From assembly GCF_000337835.1 (NCBI RefSeq), contig NZ_AOLM01000021.1, forward strand, positions 23,301 to 87,300: 64,000 bases of DNA, given 5' to 3'. Position numbers and translations under genes: made by a program. How positions within the stretch are numbered: the first letter of the stretch is position 1; every line of letters begins with the position of its first letter. Shown piece after piece: positions 8,418 through 19,010 of the stretch. The notes beneath the pieces were generated by a model, which did no database searches, had not been told where the DNA came from, and saw only the letters and a list, made by a program, of their open reading frames with translations. Origin of the DNA: Haloferax sulfurifontis ATCC BAA-897 (GTDB lineage: Archaea; Halobacteriota; Halobacteria; Halobacteriales; Haloferacaceae).

Positions 8418-9218
8418 TCAGTCGTCGAGGCCGTCGTTTTCGAGCCGCCACGTGAATATCGCCCGGAGCACCGCGACGAGGCTGTTCGTCTCGCCGGCCC
8501 TCCAGATCGCCGTCTCCGACCGAGGGCTCGACGGAGCCGCGTCTCTGCCGTTGACGAGCACGCTCACGAGCGTTTGCGTTCCGTCGACCATCATGAGGCG
8601 GCCCGCGGGCGTGTCCGACCACATCCACAGCGTGTCGAACAGCTCCGCCTCGGGAATCTCTTCGTGAAGCGTGTCCTGAACGTCCGGTGAGACACCCGCG
8701 AGCCGAATCGAGACCCCGCGGTGTGCCGCCTCGCTCAGCGCCTCGGTGACGTCCTCGGTAAGCAGGTCCTCGACGGTCATGTAGACGATTTCGTCTTCCG
8801 CCCTTTCGATGAATTCGAGGACGCGGTCCGTGACCGCAGACTGGCCGTTGACCGTCCAGACACCGCGCTGTTCTTGCTTGCGTTGCGCCGTCCCGAGTTC
8901 TTGGAGCGCCGTCGTCAGAAGGGAGGTCCGCTGTCTCATCTCGTGTTCGAATCTCTGGCACGTCGTCTCCGCGGACACCACCCAGAACTGCTTCGGTGAG
9001 GACTGCTGGACGTCGACGAGTCCCCGCTCGCGTAACTCGTCGACCGCGTCGTACACCCGAGTTCGCGGGACCTCGGAGACCTCGCTAATCTCCGTTGCCG
9101 TGCCGATACCGAGGCTGGTGAGTGCGACGAAGGTCCGTGCGGCGTACGCGCTGAGGCCGAGTTGTTTCAGTTGTTCGATTGCGACAGAACGGAAGTCGTC
9201 GCCCGAGTCAGTACTCAT
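8418..9218 (-). CDS. TrmB-family transcriptional regulator (convergent to the operon)
   Basis: A 266-residue TrmB-type regulator. The N-terminal winged helix (about residues 8-75) contains TEISEVSEVPRTRVYDAVDELRERGLV, the family's DNA-reading part. A helical linker follows, then a C-terminal sensor-like domain with TVEDLLTEDVTEALSEAA and a hydrophobic end. I chose the ATG at 9218 because the upstream extension is cysteine- and histidine-rich, unlike the gene, and contains an inverted repeat more likely to be regulatory. It runs toward the end of the catabolic operon and is divergent to a paralogue at 9605. Control of the operon is inferred from position alone. Confidence 0.88.
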   Translation of the reverse strand: MSTDSGDDFRSVAIEQLKQLGLSAYAARTFVALTSLGIGTATEISEVSEVPRTRVYDAVDELRERGLVDVQQSSPKQFWVVSAETTCQRFEHEMRQRTSLLTTALQELGTAQRKQEQRGVWTVNGQSAVTDRVLEFIERAEDEIVYMTVEDLLTEDVTEALSEAAHRGVSIRLAGVSPDVQDTLHEEIPEAELFDTLWMWSDTPAGRLMMVDGTQTLVSVLVNGRDAAPSSPRSETAIWRAGETNSLVAVLRAIFTWRLENDGLDD

Positions 9219-9243
9219 AGTGGGTGCCTCGCTGTCTGCGAAA

Positions 9244-9266
9244 CTCAGCCACGACAAGTGGCTGAG
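9244..9266. promoter_or_regulatory. Perfect 9-bp inverted repeat upstream of TrmB gene
   Basis: CTCAGCCAC, a five-base GACAA spacer and GTGGCTGAG form a perfect hairpin or operator. It ends 26 bases upstream of the regulator's ATG at 9218, where a leaderless promoter would lie. It could be an autoregulatory site or, if transcribed, a leader hairpin. The function is inferred. Confidence 0.5.
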
Positions 9267-9531
9267 GCGGCACGTGTCGGTTGTGGTTGGGACACAGTAC
9301 TTCGCTGTGTGCCGCACTCTCCATTCGTCTTGGCGCCGTATAGTTGTTTGTGATTAACTGAGTGAATCTATTAAGTGCCTATCGTCTGCGCGTAACGTGC
9401 GAAAATCCGGGGGAGACTACTTTGTAACTAAGAAAATAACAACGGCACGTTCGGAGCCGGGGTGAAAGCACGTTTTTAACGCCGAATTAACCCGGTTGGC
9501 TAATACTGTCGAAACGCATTCACTCGAAAAG

Positions 9532-9543
9532 TAACAATTGTTA
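9532..9543. promoter_or_regulatory. 12-bp palindrome in the divergent TrmB intergenic region
   Basis: TAACAATTGTTA is a perfect palindrome in the AT-rich half of the 386-bp gap between the two regulators, 62 bases before the ATG at 9605. The rest of this gap holds no convincing gene. It is AT-rich, as expected for two divergent promoters. An operator role is inferred. Confidence 0.4.
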
Positions 9544-9604
9544 TCCGTTCGCCGATACAAGCGTTCGTGAGGAGACGGGACGCCTCGGAGTTCGGTTGAG
9601 ACAT

Positions 9605-10399
9605 ATGAGCACGGGAGATTCACAAGAAGACGCTATCGACGTACTTCAGCAACTCGGACTCAAAGAGTACGAGGCAAAGTGTTTCGTCGGTCTCACTCGC
9701 GTCTCGACGGGCACGGCGAAGCAACTCAGCGAGATTACCGACGTACCGCGGACTCGCGTGTACGACGCGGTTCGCGTGCTGGAGGCGCAGGGGCTCGTCG
9801 AAGTCCAGCACTCGAGTCCGCAGCGGTTCCGGGCCGTCCCGCTCGTGGAGGCGACCGAGACGCTCCGTGCGCAGTATCAAAACCGAATCGACCGGCTCAC
9901 GAACGCGCTGGAGCGGACCGACAGAATCGACTCGGACGAACAGGGCTCGGTTCAGGAAGTCTGGGCGATGTCCGGGACCGAGGGCATCGCGAACCGGACG
10001 CACAAGCTCATCGACGACGCGGACGACGAAATCGTGCTCGTCCTCGGCGACGACTCGCTTCTGACCGACCGGTTCGTCGATGACCTGAACGCCCGAGCCG
10101 AGGATGTGGACGTGCTCATCGGGGCGGCGACCGAATCCCTGCGACAGCAGGTGCGGGCGGCCGTCCCGAGCGCGACGACGTTCGTCTCCGGTCTCGAATG
10201 GCTCCGCGGCGAGAACACCGCCGAGAACCTCGCTATCGGCCGGCTCTTACTCGTCGACCGCTCGTCGATTCTCGTCAGCACCATCGTTCCCGCCACCGGC
10301 GAAGAACACGCGATTTTCGGCAGTGGATTCCAGAACGGACTCATCGTCATCTCGCGTCGGTTGCTGTCCCAAGGATTGCTCGGCCGCGACTCGGAGTAA
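9605..10399 (+). CDS. TrmB-family transcriptional regulator
   Basis: A 264-residue paralogue of the regulator at 8418. The winged helix is nearly the same (KQLSEITDVPRTRVYDAVRVLEAQGLV), as is the following SSPQRFRAVP segment. The C-terminal domain (about residues 110-260) holds EIVLVLGDDSLLTDRFVDDL and ends in a hydrophobic stretch. The ATG at 9605 is preferred over an in-frame TTG nine bases upstream. It is divergent to its paralogue, with 386 bp between the start codons. Related proteins respond to sugars or other metabolites. The ligand here is unknown. The pair most likely arose by duplication and then diverged in the sensor half. Confidence 0.88.
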   Translation: MSTGDSQEDAIDVLQQLGLKEYEAKCFVGLTRVSTGTAKQLSEITDVPRTRVYDAVRVLEAQGLVEVQHSSPQRFRAVPLVEATETLRAQYQNRIDRLTNALERTDRIDSDEQGSVQEVWAMSGTEGIANRTHKLIDDADDEIVLVLGDDSLLTDRFVDDLNARAEDVDVLIGAATESLRQQVRAAVPSATTFVSGLEWLRGENTAENLAIGRLLLVDRSSILVSTIVPATGEEHAIFGSGFQNGLIVISRRLLSQGLLGRDSE

Positions 10400-10449
10400 T
10401 CCGCTAGCGGCGCTGCCGTTCGTTCGCACGTCGGTTCGCTCGACGACGC

Positions 10450-10776
10450 CTACAGTACGTCGCCCGGCAGTTTCTTTCGGTGGTCGTCGATGACGCGCAA
10501 CAGCGGTTCGATCTCGTCGAAGCGCGGACCTCTGCGGATATCGTACCAGTTCCCGCTCGGCTCGATGAGGCCCATCTGTTCGAGCTTCGGGAGGTGCACG
10601 TGGTACATCTCCAGTTTCAGTTCCCGCACGTCGGTTCCCGGAGGTGTGTGGTCAGCGTCGAACGCGGTGCTGTCGGGCCCCGCTCTGAGAAGCGTGAGAA
10701 GCAGTAGACGCCGTTCGACGTGTTGAATAGCCGCAAGTTGCGTGTCAAACGAGAGTGCCGTTGCTCTATCGTCCAT
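10450..10776 (-). CDS. Small winged-helix (ArsR-like) regulator
   Basis: A 108-residue protein with the layout of a haloarchaeal single-domain winged-helix regulator. It has an N-terminal helix (AAIQHVERRLLLLTLL), a middle that ends in ELKLEMYHVHLPKLEQMGLIE (recognition helix and wing), and a charged C-terminal helix (IDDHRKKL). I chose the ATG at 10776. An upstream in-frame ATG (10815) would add 13 residues overlapping an AT-rich promoter-like region. It is divergent from katG with 367 bp between, so it could influence katG, but nothing in the sequence proves that. Confidence 0.75.
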   Translation of the reverse strand: MDDRATALSFDTQLAAIQHVERRLLLLTLLRAGPDSTAFDADHTPPGTDVRELKLEMYHVHLPKLEQMGLIEPSGNWYDIRRGPRFDEIEPLLRVIDDHRKKLPGDVL

Positions 10777-11065
10777 GGTGCGTGCGAATACAGCGGCGAT
10801 ATTCTTTAATGACACACAAATTCACGTGGTAAGTATTTTTGATTATCCGAGTGAGGTGTGGGTACCTCAGTACGGTTGGACTTCTTTCGAGGACCCGAAA
10901 CCGGCCGATTCCGACCTCCCACCCGCTTTCACCTCCGATTCGGCGGCCGGGTGGCGGAAGGTGGACGCGCCGAGCGCCACAACTTGTTACTCCGTTTGCT
11001 AGATGTGTTTTACTGATAGACTACGTACCAAACGCGAGCCCTCCGGAGAATTATTCATAAAGTAA

Positions 11066-13300
<2,235 letters not shown>

Positions 13301-13389
13301 CCGCGCCGTCCGCCGCGTTCGGTCGCGGCTGAGCGCGCGACGTCGGTTCCCGCCGGGGCGTCTGCGGTCGCGGTCGCCGCCGCGGGCTG

Positions 13390-13395
13390 ATTTTT
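13390..13395 (+). terminator. T-run between katG and the convergent transducer gene
   Basis: A run of six T residues lies 90 bases after the katG stop in an otherwise GC-rich gap, as expected for an archaeal oligo-T terminator. On the other strand the same point is just beyond the end of the transducer gene. Confidence 0.4.
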
Positions 13396-13427
13396 TGACG
13401 TTCTCGCGCCGATTCGATTCCCCCGAC

Positions 13428-15239
13428 TCAGTCGTCGGCGGGAACGTCGCAGTCGAACGTGTCGAGTCGCTCTTGGAGGCCGCCGGTCTGGCCCCTGAGT
13501 TCGTCGAGTTGCGCTCGAATCTCCGAGATCGTCGCCGCTCGGGACTCGGCTTGGCTCGCCAGCGCGTCGCTCTGTTCCGCGATGTCCCGCGAGTGGTCGG
13601 CGATGCCGATAATCGCGTCGACGACCTCCTCGGTCGTCCGCGCGCCGTCGTCGGTCGCCGTGGCGACCTCGTCGACCGACATATCGACGCTCTCGACGAT
13701 GTCCGAGACCGCCGCGAACGCCTCGGCGGCGTCGGTCGTCGTCGCCCGCCCCGTTTCGAGTTGCGCCTTCGTCTGTTTCATCTCCGCCTGCACGCGCGCC
13801 ACGTCGTCGACCGTCTCGGATATCGTCCGCTCGATGGCCGACGAGTGGTTCTGCGTCTCGTCGGCGAGGGACTTCACCTCGTTCGCGACGACGGCGAACC
13901 CCTCACTGCCGTCCGAGGCGCGGGCGGCCTCGATGTTCGCGTTGAGCGCGAGCGTGTTCGTCTGCTCGGCGATGGACTCGATGAGGTCGGTGCTCTTCGA
14001 GACGTCGTCCATCCGCTCGTCGAGCGACTCGACGAGCGACGCGAGTTCGCCGACGCTCTGTTCGACGTTCTCTATGGCCTCGATGGCCGCCGCCGCGGTT
14101 CCGGTCCCCTCGTCGGCGGCCGCCGCGGCGTCGCTGGCCTCGCCCGAGACCTGGTCGGCGTTCGCGGCGATTTCCTCGATTGTCGCCGAGAGACTGCTCA
14201 GCTCGTCGGTCGTGGATTCGAGGTCGCTGGCCTGCTCGCGCACGTCCGCGGCGAACGACCCCACGTCGGTCGCGAGCTGTCGTTGCGTCCGTTCGAGCGT
14301 CTCGGCGTCGTCGTGGACCGACCGCGTCGTCCGCTCGACGGTCGCCGCGAACGACCGGAGGTCGACGATGGTCGACGAGAGATCGCGCTTCATCGCCACG
14401 AAGGCGTCGCTGATGGCCTCGATGGCCTCGATGTCCGAGCCCTCGGGCGGGTTCGCGGTGAAGTCCCCCTCCGAGACGGCGTCCATGGCCGCGGCGAGCT
14501 CGTCGGCCCGCACCACCAACTGCTCGTTCAGGCGCTCGACTTCGGCCTTCGCCTCCTCGCTGTCTTCGAGGCTCTGCATCTTCTGTCTGGTCTCTTCCCG
14601 AGAGCGCTCGATGGAGAACCAGTTCGTGACTAACGCCGCCGCGAGCGCGAGGAGGAACACCGCGTGGACGAGCCCCCATCCCATCGGGTTGGCGATGGCG
14701 TCCGGGTGGTTGTATACCGCTTCCGGATGCGCCATGCCGAAGACGCCGTGCTGGATGGCGACGTACAGGATACCGACGACGAACGGGACCCAGTCCTCGT
14801 ACACCGCGAGGACGGCCACGATGACGAAAAAGTGGAAGTGCGCCTCGATGTAGCCGCCCGAAAAGTAGACGAGCAGGGCCGAACACGTCAGCAACCCGGT
14901 GGACGCGAACCCGCTTCGTAACCGCCGCGGGAGCCACGGGAGCCACGCGAAAAGCGCCAGCACCGCGACCGCTCCGACACCGACCAAGACGTGCTCGACG
15001 GGCGCGGCGGTGAAGCTCGCACCCGTGACGTACGGTTCCGATCCGGTGAAGTTCCCGAGAGCGTACAAAAGCGGTGCGTGCGCCACGAGGAAGACGAGGA
15101 TGTTTCGGTGCCGCGCCCGCCACGACTCGCTCGGAATCGAGTCCCCCTGCGGGACGTATCTCACTGCGTCTCGAAGCCCCTGTCGCCACCGCCCCACACC
15201 GCCGCGACGACGCTGTCTGTCCGCTGTCGGCGTTCCCAT
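13428..15239 (-). CDS. Membrane-bound methyl-accepting transducer protein
   Basis: A 603-residue haloarchaeal chemo- or phototaxis-type transducer. About six membrane segments occupy residues 45-215. They include a His-rich stretch (YIEAHFHFFVIV then YEDWVPF and IQHGVFG) that also occurs as a membrane sensor module in bacterial signalling proteins. There is no large extracellular domain. A charged linker and a HAMP-like region (about 220-300) follow, then a long coiled-coil signalling domain whose hairpin tip contains SIAEQTNTLALNANIEAARA, where CheW and CheA bind. No che genes lie nearby. A membrane-embedded or intracellular stimulus is inferred. The ligand is unknown. Confidence 0.88.
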   Translation of the reverse strand: MGTPTADRQRRRGGVGRWRQGLRDAVRYVPQGDSIPSESWRARHRNILVFLVAHAPLLYALGNFTGSEPYVTGASFTAAPVEHVLVGVGAVAVLALFAWLPWLPRRLRSGFASTGLLTCSALLVYFSGGYIEAHFHFFVIVAVLAVYEDWVPFVVGILYVAIQHGVFGMAHPEAVYNHPDAIANPMGWGLVHAVFLLALAAALVTNWFSIERSREETRQKMQSLEDSEEAKAEVERLNEQLVVRADELAAAMDAVSEGDFTANPPEGSDIEAIEAISDAFVAMKRDLSSTIVDLRSFAATVERTTRSVHDDAETLERTQRQLATDVGSFAADVREQASDLESTTDELSSLSATIEEIAANADQVSGEASDAAAAADEGTGTAAAAIEAIENVEQSVGELASLVESLDERMDDVSKSTDLIESIAEQTNTLALNANIEAARASDGSEGFAVVANEVKSLADETQNHSSAIERTISETVDDVARVQAEMKQTKAQLETGRATTTDAAEAFAAVSDIVESVDMSVDEVATATDDGARTTEEVVDAIIGIADHSRDIAEQSDALASQAESRAATISEIRAQLDELRGQTGGLQERLDTFDCDVPADD

Positions 15240-15510
15240 ACCCCTCCCCTTCGACTTCGCGGTGAAATGAATTGGCGCTCGTTTATCAACGTTGATTCTC
15301 TCACTGGCGATTTTCGTTCCCAGAACCCCAATATTGTGGGGTTTTCGGCGTTTCCCTTTCCGTTTACCTAATTGATGCTTGACGGGTTTCCGTGCGGTCG
15401 GTGGGACTCGTCAGGGGCGTGTGTGGCGCGGGCGAACCTCGGTCACGCGACGGTGGTACCCGCACTGCTCGGACCATCGTATTTTTTCAGTTGGCTGTCC
15501 TCTCACTGAT

Positions 15511-16239
15511 ATGGACGGCGGTGACGTCTCGGTCGCCTGTGTTGGACTCTCCCGTGAGTTCGGACCCACTGTCGCGCTCGACGGTGTCGATATCCGCCTC
15601 GACGAACCCGAGATTCTCGGCCTCGCGGGACCGAACGGTTCCGGTAAGACAACGCTCATCCGCTGTCTGCTCGGACTGCTCGCCCCCTCCGCGGGGACGA
15701 GTGCCATCAACGGCGTCCCTTCACTCGAACTCGGGCCTGCGACGCGCGGGCGAATCGGGTTCATGCCACAGTGAGAAGCCGTGTACTCCGACCTCACGGT
15801 CCGCGAAAACGTTGCCTTCTTCGCGCGCTTGTACGGCCTCTCGAACCGACGTGAAGCGGTCGAACGGGCGCTCTCGTTCGTCGAACTCGGTGACCGGGCC
15901 GACGACCGTGTGCGGACGCTCTCGGGCGGCCTGGTTCGCCGGGTGAGTCTCGCGTGTACGCTCGTCCACGACCCCGACGTCATCGTCCTCGACGAACCCA
16001 CCGTCGGGGTCGACCCGGTGCTTCGGGCGTCGATGTGGCGCGGATTCCGCGAGCGGCGTGACGACGGTGCCATCGTCATCGTGTCGACGCACTACCTCGG
16101 CGAAGCGACGAACTGCGACCGCGTGTTGTTCTTGCGAGACGGGCGCGCCCTCGCGGTCGACACGCCCGACGCGTTCCTCGCGTCGACGGGGGCCGCCGAC
16201 CTCGAAAGCGCCTTCCTCGAACTGTTGGGGGAGCGATGA
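15511..16239 (+). pseudogene. ABC transporter ATP-binding protein interrupted by in-frame TGA
   Basis: ATPase of an ABC-2-type exporter. Before the interruption are Walker A (GPNGSGKTT) and the Q-loop region ending MPQ. The codon at 15772-15774 is TGA. The same frame then continues without damage through EAVYSDLTVRENVAFF, the signature region (TLSGGLVRR), Walker B (VIVLDEPTVGVD) and the switch histidine (VSTHYLGEA). A restart at GTG 15781 would lack Walker A and could not work alone. A single substitution (for example from GGA or CGA) explains everything. The signature is LSGGL rather than LSGGQ. The overlap with the permease ATG (16236) is preserved. Confidence 0.85.
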
Positions 16240-16952
16240 ACGGGGCACAGGCGGTCTCGCTCCGAATCCTGATGACGCTTCGGGGAGACAAACGGACACT
16301 CGGATTGATTCTCGTCGTTCCCGTGGTCCTCATCTACTTGTTGAGCGAGGTGTTCGAGCGCCCAACCGAAGTCGCGCCGGTACTGCTCGCGGTGTTCGTG
16401 TTCATGCTGACCTACATTCTCACCGCAATCGGGTTCCTGCGAGAGCGTCAGGCGGGGACGTTCGAACGCGTCCTCGTCTCACCCATCTCACGGCTGGAAC
16501 TGGTCTTGGGATACGTCCTCGGGTACGGGTTGCTGGCGACTGCGCTGTCGCTCGTGGTGCTCGGCGCGTCGGTTCACTTCTTCGAACTCGAGTTCGAACA
16601 CGGGGTTGCGCTCTTCTTTCTCGTCGAATGGCTCGGCGCGCTGTCGGCGCTGGCCATCGGTATTCTCCTGTCGCTGTTCGCCCAAAACGAGTTCCAAGTG
16701 ATGCAGTTCATCCCCGTCGTCATCTCCCCGCAGATTATCCTCGGTGGCACGTTCATGCCCGTCGAAGACCTGCCGTTCGCACTCGAAGTTCTCGCACGGG
16801 TCATGCCGCTTACCTACCTGATTCAGGGAATGAACTACGTCGTTCTCGACGTGGGGAGCGCGAGAGACCTCTGGGTCGCGGTCGTGGCGCTCCTGTTTTT
16901 CACCGAACTGTCCGCGATCGCCGCCAACGAGACGCTCCGGCGAGTCCGGTGA
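16236..16952 (+). CDS. ABC-2 type transporter permease
   Basis: A 238-residue membrane protein with about six hydrophobic segments. The ABC-2 family motif is visible as ERQAGTFERVLVSPISRLELVLGY between segments 2 and 3, and a final GTFMPVEDLP...PLTYLIQG block is typical of drug, polysaccharide or sodium exporters. It overlaps the stop of its ATPase as ATGA, so the two were one transcription unit. The ATPase is broken by a TGA, so the transporter may be inactive unless a different ATPase substitutes. The substrate is unknown. Confidence 0.88.
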   Translation: MNGAQAVSLRILMTLRGDKRTLGLILVVPVVLIYLLSEVFERPTEVAPVLLAVFVFMLTYILTAIGFLRERQAGTFERVLVSPISRLELVLGYVLGYGLLATALSLVVLGASVHFFELEFEHGVALFFLVEWLGALSALAIGILLSLFAQNEFQVMQFIPVVISPQIILGGTFMPVEDLPFALEVLARVMPLTYLIQGMNYVVLDVGSARDLWVAVVALLFFTELSAIAANETLRRVR

Positions 16953-16997
16953 GAGTCCGGAGAAATCGCTATATTCCAGTCAAACGTATATCATTAA

Positions 16998-17402
16998 ATG
17001 CCACCGCAACCTGGAAGACCGTTTGACTACACGAGGGAGAACATCCGAGGTAGTGTGCCTGCGGAAGCGGGAGTGTACTGGCTTCGAACGAATGACGGTG
17101 TCGCGTATATCGGAGAGAGCAATAATCTACAACGCAGATTGTTTGAGCACGCCGAGAAAGACCCTCTGCGATTCCAGTATGACACTGTGCGGTCGTACTG
17201 TGAGCGGTACGATTTGGTGAACTACCCGTGGCGATCGCCAAAGTGGATGGCGCATAAGATCGAGAACACCGAATTGAGCCTCTACGAAGACCGGTTCGGT
17301 AGGCTCCCCCCGCTGAACCAGAAGCGTAACAACCACCGGACAGACGTACTCGAGAGTGTCATTGAGACGGTGTATCGAGAAGGCAAAAACTGGTGGCCAT
17401 AA
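16998..17402 (+). CDS. GIY-YIG nuclease-like protein
   Basis: A 134-residue protein. Residues 25-49 (GVYWLRTNDGVAYIGESNNLQRRL) fit the GIY-YIG fold: the two short motifs appear as GVY and AYIG, followed by the arginine-bearing helix with a conserved NL.RR pattern. The later part is aromatic and basic. Base composition is clearly lower in GC than the flanking core genes, and so is third-position GC, suggesting recent acquisition. It sits in the accessory patch next to tRNA-Arg. It could be a DNA-repair or mobile-element nuclease. Full catalytic competence is not certain, since the second half is short. Confidence 0.72.
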   Translation: MPPQPGRPFDYTRENIRGSVPAEAGVYWLRTNDGVAYIGESNNLQRRLFEHAEKDPLRFQYDTVRSYCERYDLVNYPWRSPKWMAHKIENTELSLYEDRFGRLPPLNQKRNNHRTDVLESVIETVYREGKNWWP

Positions 17403-17601
17403 GCGCTCCCCGCTCGTTTCGGGACCCCGGTGAAGAGGCACGGTTTCGATGTGCCGCCGAGGGCGGCTGGTCTCGCTCAACTGGTGTTGCCGATGAGTTC
17501 AGGGAGACTCGTCTGGTCAGTTATGAACCACCGTATGCACCGGGGGGAGCTTTGCGTGAACCCGGAGTGAACGAGCATCGATTCTTCTTATACTTAGGAT
17601 G

Positions 17602-18525
17602 TCAATGACATCGACCGTGCCAACCGGGTGATCGAATCGGTTGAATTCTATGCACGCTGTTCGCCGATGACGGTGGTGACGGTGCATACATCGAGGCCTT
17701 CTTGTACAGCGCACCGAGTTTCGGGTGGTACAGAGGGTCGCCGTTAGCGCTCTCGCGAACGTGCTGTGGATGGTAGTGCTTCAGCTGTAATCCTCGAGGA
17801 CGGTGCTGGCTATTCGGGAAGAGATCAGTAATAGCCGAGCGGTCGAGCCGGAGCTGGTGGTTGTAGCCGACTACGTCCTCGTTGTTCGAATCGTAGACGA
17901 CGTGCGAACCCTCGATATCGGCCGAGAGCATGAACAGACGCATGAAGACGCCGTCGCGTCGAACCAGTTTCTTCGCCTGATCGCGGTCGATCCGCAGGTA
18001 GCGTTCGTGCTGAGTTATCGTCGAGAACTCGTGTGGCTCCTCGGCGAAGTACTTGCGCGACCAGTCGAACCCGACCTTCTCGCAGACTCGACGCATCACC
18101 CACGTGATGACGTGCGGTATCTCGTCTAACTCGAGGTTGACCACGTTCTGCAGTTTCACGTTCGTCGCGGGACCGAGAGCCGCAGGGACGCTATCCGGTC
18201 GGTTCTCGTCGGACCACGCGAGTCTCGGCTGTACGCAGACCGGAAGCTTCCGCTCTCCCTCGCCGTAGGCGTTGATGTCGTACTCGAGAAGCGAGTTTAC
18301 TGTGTCTGCCTCGCGCGGAGACAGGCCCGACTGGTGGAAGCCCATCGAGACTTCCCATGTCTCGGTTCCGTCGTCCTCGAGGCGGGGCACTTCTATCTCG
18401 ATCTTCGAGATACCGCCGTCGATGTGGTTGTATAGCTGGCGAACCGCCCAGTACGGCGATGACCCGTACTCGTCGTAGAGGAGATCACCACGTGTCTCGT
18501 GGGGTGCACTCGCGACGGAGCTCAC
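17602..18525 (-). CDS. DUF7845-like protein of haloarchaeal integrated elements, C-terminus probably truncated
   Basis: A 307-residue protein resembling the DUF7845 proteins that recur in haloarchaeal plasmid- and provirus-like elements. It starts at GTG 18525, overlapping the stop of a 31-residue zinc-finger gene as GTGA. The region to about residue 270 (YHPKLGALYKK) looks coherent and acidic. The last 35 residues (Ser/Pro/His/Arg rich) do not fit, as if a deletion or frameshift near 17700 removed the true tail. No function is known to me. With the two genes before it, it forms a cassette that points away from tRNA-Arg. Confidence 0.65.
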   Translation of the reverse strand: MSSVASAPHETRGDLLYDEYGSSPYWAVRQLYNHIDGGISKIEIEVPRLEDDGTETWEVSMGFHQSGLSPREADTVNSLLEYDINAYGEGERKLPVCVQPRLAWSDENRPDSVPAALGPATNVKLQNVVNLELDEIPHVITWVMRRVCEKVGFDWSRKYFAEEPHEFSTITQHERYLRIDRDQAKKLVRRDGVFMRLFMLSADIEGSHVVYDSNNEDVVGYNHQLRLDRSAITDLFPNSQHRPRGLQLKHYHPQHVRESANGDPLYHPKLGALYKKASMYAPSPPSSANSVHRIQPIRSPGWHGRCH

Positions 18526-18617
18526 CGCCGGTCCTCCTCCGCGAGATCGCGGCCGCAGTACTCACAGCGGAAGATGCAGTCGCTGTCGCGGCTACAGGAC
18601 GGACAGCGAACCGTCAT
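18522..18617 (-). CDS. 31-residue CPxC zinc-finger micro-protein
   Basis: A very small gene: ATG at 18617, stop at 18522. The product has cysteines at 5, 8, 14, 18 and 21 (CPSC, then CEYC), a compact zinc-finger pattern, and an acidic-basic tail. Its ATG overlaps the stop of the upstream DUF7563-like gene as ATGA, and its own stop overlaps the next GTG as GTGA. This double coupling is strong support for translation. Haloarchaea encode many such micro zinc-finger proteins. Their roles are mostly unknown, and regulation or nucleic-acid binding is a reasonable guess. Confidence 0.72.
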   Translation of the reverse strand: MTVRCPSCSRDSDCIFRCEYCGRDLAEEDRR

Positions 18618-18850
18618 TGCCACCGCTCCGGGTTACCGCCGTGACGACCGGACGCACCGTTCCACGGGTCCGGAATCGGAACGTCGAGACCGCCCGCGGA
18701 ACCGCGCTGTAGACGGACCAGCGTATCGCACTCGTGACAGCGGTGCGCGCGGTCCTCGCGGTCACCGTAGACGCGGCGGAAGTCGCGGGTGACGTGTGAC
18801 CCGCAGTTGAGACAGCTGCTCTTTCGGCTCTCCGAGTCGAGCAGCATCAT
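18614..18850 (-). CDS. DUF7563-like zinc-finger protein
   Basis: A 78-residue protein with C13-x2-C16 and C38-x2-C41 zinc ligands separated by a conserved HVTRDFRRVYGDREDRAHR stretch. I associate this pattern with DUF7563 proteins found in haloarchaeal proviruses and plasmids. The start is taken at ATG 18850. The next ATG, one codon on, is also possible. It is the first gene of the three-gene cassette, and its 174-bp upstream region reaches the 3' end of tRNA-Arg. That region contains a TATA-like TATATATA and a near-perfect palindrome. It is likely a small DNA-binding protein of a degraded integrated element. Confidence 0.72.
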   Translation of the reverse strand: MMLLDSESRKSSCLNCGSHVTRDFRRVYGDREDRAHRCHECDTLVRLQRGSAGGLDVPIPDPWNGASGRHGGNPERWQ

Positions 18851-18988
18851 GCCGACCACCCCGTCTGTCCCGCCTGACCGCAAGACAGCGGCGACCCGCG
18901 TTCCGTTTCGTGGTGGACTCTTTTTCGGCCCCCGCTCGCGAATATATATACTCGCGATGAGACCAGCCGGTAGAAGTCGTGAGCCGGT

Positions 18989-19010
18989 CGTTTTCTACAT
19001 ATAGAAAACG
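18989..19010. promoter_or_regulatory. 22-bp inverted repeat between tRNA-Arg and the zinc-finger cassette
   Basis: Perfect nine-base arms (CGTTTTCTA and TAGAAAACG) flank a four-base CATA centre. It lies 14 bases beyond the tRNA 3' end and about 140 bases before the cassette start. On the minus strand the T-runs could also end tRNA transcription. An operator or recombination site is equally possible. Confidence 0.5.

Noticed and set aside
10742..11002. Plus-strand frame opposite the start of the winged-helix regulator
   Set aside because: It overlaps the regulator's 5' end and the katG promoter region. The composition is not halophilic and no motif is seen.
15772..15774. TGA read as selenocysteine or another recoded residue
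   Set aside because: The position is not a cysteine or redox site in the family, no SECIS-like hairpin was seen nearby, and haloarchaea are not known to use selenocysteine.
17393..17608. 71-residue plus-strand frame after the GIY-YIG gene
   Set aside because: No conserved features. It is basic with no start-site support, and lies in decayed intergenic DNA.
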